DNA of 64,000 nucleotides from Marinobacter xestospongiae (GTDB lineage Bacteria; Pseudomonadota; Gammaproteobacteria; Pseudomonadales; Oleiphilaceae). The stretch lies in contig NZ_JAKZAK010000002.1 of NCBI RefSeq assembly GCF_023156385.1, forward strand, positions 186,001-250,000, read 5' to 3'. The position numbers and the translations under genes were made by a program. The notes under the pieces were generated by a model. The model was not told the DNA's origin. It made no database searches and was given only the letters and a program-made list of their open reading frames with translations. Shown here in pieces: positions 60,945 through 64,000 of the stretch (its first letter is position 1; each line of letters opens with the position of its first letter).

Positions 60945-61009
60945 GGACAGGCGGCGTGCCTCTTCGCAACAATTCCCGAGTATCCCGTGCCGGTGTGGCC
61001 GCCTGTTCC
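60945..61009 (+). promoter_or_regulatory. Long-range stem in the ABC-F leader
   Basis: GGACAGGCGGC (60945-60955) can pair with GCCGCCTGTTCC (60998-61009), with one bulged base, inside the region between the barrel terminator and the ABC-F ATG (61044). Leaders of many ABC-F genes hold attenuators, so a conditional structure is possible. A reading frame also crosses the leader but has no good ribosome site. Confidence 0.35.
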
Positions 61010-61043
61010 CGATGGACCTGTTTCCAAAGGAAGAACAACGCCC

Positions 61044-62636
61044 ATGCCCACCTCATCCCCCGTAGTCGACCTGATCGGCCTGTCCCACGGCTTTGCCGAT
61101 CAACAACTGTTTTCACCCCTCACCTTTACCCTGGCATCCGGCCTGACCGGCCTGGTAGCGGACAACGGCGTCGGTAAATCGGTGCTGCTCAGGCTGCTGG
61201 CCGGGGCGCTGACTCCCTCCGAGGGCCAAATCCGCTGGCACCGGGATTGGCACTGGGTAGATCAGCAGGCCGCAGTGGCAGGCCCCAGGGTTGCCGAGGC
61301 GCTGGGTGTCGGCCCGCTTTTCGACAGCTGGCAACGGCTGGAACACGGCGAAGGCGATGCCGAGGACCTCACCACCCTCGCAGACCGCTGGCACCTGCCG
61401 GCGCAGTGGCAGCAGCAACTGGCCTTCGCTGGCCTGACCTGCCCATTGGACACCCCCGTAGCGACCTTAAGCGGCGGCCAGAGGACCCGTCTCGCCCTGT
61501 GCGCCGCCTTCGCCCGGCCACAGGCTTTCCTGCTGCTGGATGAACCCACCAACCATCTCGACCAGGACGGCCGGCTTTGGCTGCTCAAGACGCTGAGGCG
61601 CCATCCCGGTGGCGCTCTCATTGCCAGTCACAACCGTGCCCTGCTGCGGCAGGTCGACCAGATTCTGGCGCTGACGCCCCGGGGCCTGCAAGTGTATGGC
61701 GGCGGCTACGACGACTACCGGGCAGAGCAGGAGCGTCAGCAACAGGCGCTGAGCCAGCGGCTGGAGCAGCTGTCCCGCGAACGACGGCAACGCCAGCAGC
61801 GACAGCAGGCAGCCCTGGAAGCCGCCAGTCGTCGCAGCCGCCAGGGCCGCCGGTTACGACGGGACGGATCGCAAAGCAAACTGCTGCTGGACGCCAGCAA
61901 ACAGCGGGCCGAGAACAGCATCTCCGGCCTCAAGGACAGCCACCGGCGCCAGCAGTCGGTGCTTACCGAATCGATTCGCGACGCCCGGGCCCAACAGCAG
62001 ATCAAACCCAACCAGCATCTGGCCCTGAGTTCAGGCCAGGAGCCCGGTGGCCGTCGGCTGTTCCTGCAGGACCTGGTGCTGAGCCATGGCGACACCACCC
62101 CCATCACCCTGAGTGTACGGCAAGGTGAACGCTGGCGCGTTCAGGGCGCCAATGGCAGTGGCAAGTCAACCCTGCTGCAAACCATCGCCGGCCGGCTCGA
62201 GCCGGCATCCGGTCAATGTCAGCGTAACGGACGCTGCCTGTACCTGGATCAGCAGCTGTCCATCCTCGACGACCAGGCCACCGCCCTCGACAATCTCCGG
62301 CGTTACCAGCCGAACCGCGGGGACAGCGATCTGCGCACCCAGCTCGCCGGCATGAACCTCACCGGCGACCTGGCCCTGACACCTACCGGCCGGCTCAGTG
62401 GCGGCCAGCGCCTGAAAGTCGCGCTGCTGATGGTGGCCCCGACCGACGACACCCCGGCACTGCTGCTCCTGGACGAGCCCGATAACCACCTGGACCTGCC
62501 CTCACAGACCCTGCTGGCCAGTACCCTGACCCACTACCCCGGCGCGCTGCTGCTGGTATCCCACGACGAGGACTTCGTGGCCGCTGTCGGAATCGATCAC
62601 AGCCTGCTGCTTCAGGACGGCCTCAATAGGCCATGA
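61044..62636 (+). CDS. ABC-F family ATPase (two ABC domains, no membrane part)
   Basis: A 530-aa cytoplasmic protein, probably ribosome-associated. First ABC: Walker A DNGVGKSVLLRLL near residues 39-51, signature LSGGQRTRLALCAAF, Walker B FLLLDEPTNHLD. Linker (about 230-310) is Arg/Gln-rich and helical as in ABC-F interdomain arms. Second ABC: GANGSGKSTLLQ, LSGGQRLKVALL and LLLLDEPDNHLD. Both signature sets are intact. The ATG at 61044 with AAAGGAAG upstream is used; the extension to 60927 is leader. It could rescue stalled translation or confer antibiotic tolerance, but the subfamily is not certain. Confidence 0.92.
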   Translation: MPTSSPVVDLIGLSHGFADQQLFSPLTFTLASGLTGLVADNGVGKSVLLRLLAGALTPSEGQIRWHRDWHWVDQQAAVAGPRVAEALGVGPLFDSWQRLEHGEGDAEDLTTLADRWHLPAQWQQQLAFAGLTCPLDTPVATLSGGQRTRLALCAAFARPQAFLLLDEPTNHLDQDGRLWLLKTLRRHPGGALIASHNRALLRQVDQILALTPRGLQVYGGGYDDYRAEQERQQQALSQRLEQLSRERRQRQQRQQAALEAASRRSRQGRRLRRDGSQSKLLLDASKQRAENSISGLKDSHRRQQSVLTESIRDARAQQQIKPNQHLALSSGQEPGGRRLFLQDLVLSHGDTTPITLSVRQGERWRVQGANGSGKSTLLQTIAGRLEPASGQCQRNGRCLYLDQQLSILDDQATALDNLRRYQPNRGDSDLRTQLAGMNLTGDLALTPTGRLSGGQRLKVALLMVAPTDDTPALLLLDEPDNHLDLPSQTLLASTLTHYPGALLLVSHDEDFVAAVGIDHSLLLQDGLNRP

Positions 62637-62727
62637 TAATGACACAGCTTTCGCCGATAGCGCTTGCCAAGCCCCGAAAGCTGATTAAACTGTGACCGGT
62701 TCAAACTTTGGGGTGCCCCTGAACGTC

Positions 62728-63546
62728 ATGCATCTGATCTCATTCGATATCTTCAGAACCCTCGGCTTTCCTGACACTACGGTGATCAAGCCCGAGCGGT
62801 TCCTTGCTCACAAGGAAGAGCTGCGCCAGGCAGACTGGGTGCTGTTTCCGGAATACTGGCAGTTGAACGCCCTGGTGCACGGTCTCAAGTGCCGGGTTTT
62901 TCCCAGCGTGGCCAGCTACCGCATTGGCCACGACAAGGTGGAGATGACCCGGGCGTTCGAGACCGTTGCCCCGGCCCACGTACCCTGGACCCTGATCGAA
63001 GCCAATGGCCCCCGGGAACGCCAGGAGGTCTGGGACACCATGCCGTCGCCCTTTGTGGCGAAACTGCCACGGGCAAGCATGGGGGAAGGTGTGTGGCTGA
63101 TTGAAAGTCGCCAGGACTGGCAACGCTACTACGATCGGACCGACGTCCTCTATGCCCAGGAATATCTGCCGATTGACCGCGACATCCGGGTGGTGGTGGT
63201 CGGCAACCGGGTGGTGACCGCCTACTGGCGCCAGCAGGCCGACCAGGGCTTCTACAACAACGTTGCCCAGGGCGGTCGCATCGACACCAGCCCGGTTCCC
63301 CAGGCCGCCTTGGACCTGGCGTTGCAGCTTGCCCGGGACCTGGAGGTCGACCACGCCGGCTTCGACATCGCCATGGTGGGTGATCACCCGTACGTGTTGG
63401 AGTTCAACCGCCTGTTTGGCAACCAGGGCCTGGCCGGCAACGATCGTCTGCGGGATGCCATCCTGAGCTATCTGGAGAGCCGTACCACACCACGGGACCC
63501 GGACTCGCCGATCGATCCCGAGCCGCCGCTGCCGGTGGCGGTTTAG
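62728..63546 (+). CDS. ATP-grasp enzyme, RimK-like
   Basis: A 272-aa ligase-fold protein. The pattern SPFVAKLPRASMGEGVWLIES is the ATP-grasp nucleotide loop, followed by YAQEYLPIDRDIRVVVVGNRVVTAYWR and a C-terminal GFDIAMVGDHPYVLEFNRLFGNQGL with the metal-binding Glu/Asn pair. This is the RimK/glutathione-synthetase-like arrangement. The ATG at 62728 is the likely start; the GTG at 62692 is an alternative. It may attach an amino acid to a protein or small molecule; substrate unknown. It follows the ABC-F gene by about 90 bases. Confidence 0.8.
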   Translation: MHLISFDIFRTLGFPDTTVIKPERFLAHKEELRQADWVLFPEYWQLNALVHGLKCRVFPSVASYRIGHDKVEMTRAFETVAPAHVPWTLIEANGPRERQEVWDTMPSPFVAKLPRASMGEGVWLIESRQDWQRYYDRTDVLYAQEYLPIDRDIRVVVVGNRVVTAYWRQQADQGFYNNVAQGGRIDTSPVPQAALDLALQLARDLEVDHAGFDIAMVGDHPYVLEFNRLFGNQGLAGNDRLRDAILSYLESRTTPRDPDSPIDPEPPLPVAV

Positions 63547-63552
63547 TCTACT

Positions 63553-64000
63553 TCAGCGCCGGCCACTCACCACCAGTGCCACTCCGGTGACAGAGAGTAC
63601 ACCGCCGGCCATGGCCAGCAGTCCCAGGCGTTCGTCGAAGGCCCAGTACGCCTGTAAGGCCGTCACCGGGGGCACCAGATAGAACAGGCTGGCCACCTGA
63701 TTGGCCGCCCCCTGGCGGATCAGCCACATCAGCAGCAGAATGGCGCCGATGGATACTCCGAACACCAGCCACGCCATCGACAGCTGCAATTGCAGATGCC
63801 ACTCCACCTCGCGGCTCTCGAAGCCGAAGGCTCCAACGGCAAAAAAGGTAGCGGCAGCGGCATACTGGATCAGCGTCCCCGGAACCAGCTCTGCCTGGGC
63901 GCCGTAGCGTTTCTGGTACACCGTGCCCAGCGAGATCCCCACCAGCGACAACAGGACCCATCCCAGGGTCCACACCGGAAAGGTCTCCATGGCCGCTGCT
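63553..64000 (-). CDS. EamA/DMT-family transporter, C-terminal half (runs off right edge)
   Basis: A membrane protein whose visible 148-150 residues carry five hydrophobic helices, the usual second half of a ten-helix drug/metabolite transporter. VWTLGWVLLSLVGISLGTVYQKRY looks like the start of the second EamA repeat, and the C-terminal LVPPVTALQAYWAFDERLGLLAMAGGVLSVTGVAL is typical of its end. The frame stays open past 64000 with three alanine codons, so the ATG at 63990 is internal rather than a true start. Substrate unknown. Confidence 0.78.
   Translation of the reverse strand, partial: AAAMETFPVWTLGWVLLSLVGISLGTVYQKRYGAQAELVPGTLIQYAAAATFFAVGAFGFESREVEWHLQLQLSMAWLVFGVSIGAILLLMWLIRQGAANQVASLFYLVPPVTALQAYWAFDERLGLLAMAGGVLSVTGVALVVSGRR

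Noticed and set aside
60872..61177. 101-codon frame crossing the ABC-F leader and start
   Set aside because: Overlaps the ABC-F coding start out of frame and has no ribosome site; a shorter leader peptide remains possible but is not supported.

Overview
The window is a GC-rich (about 60% by eye), densely coding chromosomal segment from a free-living gammaproteobacterium. Gene families and order (cheV, yqhD with an AraC regulator, soxR with an exporter, a cysPTWA sulfate operon, a BCCT carrier, a TonB siderophore receptor, a tmpAB-type phosphonate pathway and a PEP-CTERM protein) suggest a marine, Marinobacter-like organism. That placement is inference. I see no rRNA, tRNA, CRISPR array, prophage or complete transposase gene.

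Layout. 1-4000: a divergent signal-peptide gene start at the left edge, a NarL/DesK-type two-component pair, a DUF1566 protein, a small hypothetical and an XRE regulator. 4000-8000: an alanine/glycine:cation symporter, then aspartase and asparaginase, which together take asparagine to fumarate and ammonia. 8000-13500: a zinc-ribbon protein, a LysR/DJ-1 pair, cheV with a TPR protein, and an MFS carrier. 13500-19400: a putative oxoproline operon (PutP-like symporter, DUF1989 protein, pxpA, pxpB, pxpC) divergent from a LysR gene. 19400-21600: yqhD with its AraC regulator. 21700-24400: a LuxR-type regulator and a lipoprotein with an internal duplication. 24400-29500: a chemoreceptor, gdhA, rnk, and a TetR gene with paired operators. 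29500-33400: the sulfate ABC transporter. 33500-37400: a membrane diguanylate cyclase and a lipoprotein phosphoesterase. 37500-39300: soxR and a SoxR-box-controlled MFS gene. 39300-43500: a BCCT carrier, a 264-bp miniature inverted-repeat element, and a TonB receptor with a Fur-box candidate. 43600-49600: a hypothetical, ilvE, HxlR and HD-domain genes, and tmpB/tmpA with a LysR gene. 49600-52900: a 59-aa membrane protein, a PEP-CTERM VWA protein behind a sigma-54-like promoter, a DUF4870 protein and a lipid kinase. 53000-55300: a second lipoprotein of the same family, again beside a LuxR regulator. 55300-64000: nfsA, a LysR-controlled DsbA-like/MBL-like pair, a membrane protein, an AhpD-like protein, an outer-membrane barrel, an ABC-F ATPase, an ATP-grasp enzyme and a partial EamA transporter.

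Working together: nitrogen and carbon from asparagine, oxoproline, glutamate and betaine-like compounds is a recurring theme (AgcS, AspA, AnsA, Pxp, GdhA, IlvE, TmpAB, BCCT). Envelope and redox functions are the second theme.

Most unusual items: the miniature element at 41022-41285, whose two large hairpins have complementary apical loops. Its end recurs at 12141, and at both sites the target TA plus the element's first G forms the stop codon of the adjacent gene. Also notable are the duplicated lipoprotein/LuxR loci, and the DsbA-like/MBL-like pair in which both proteins lack canonical catalytic residues.
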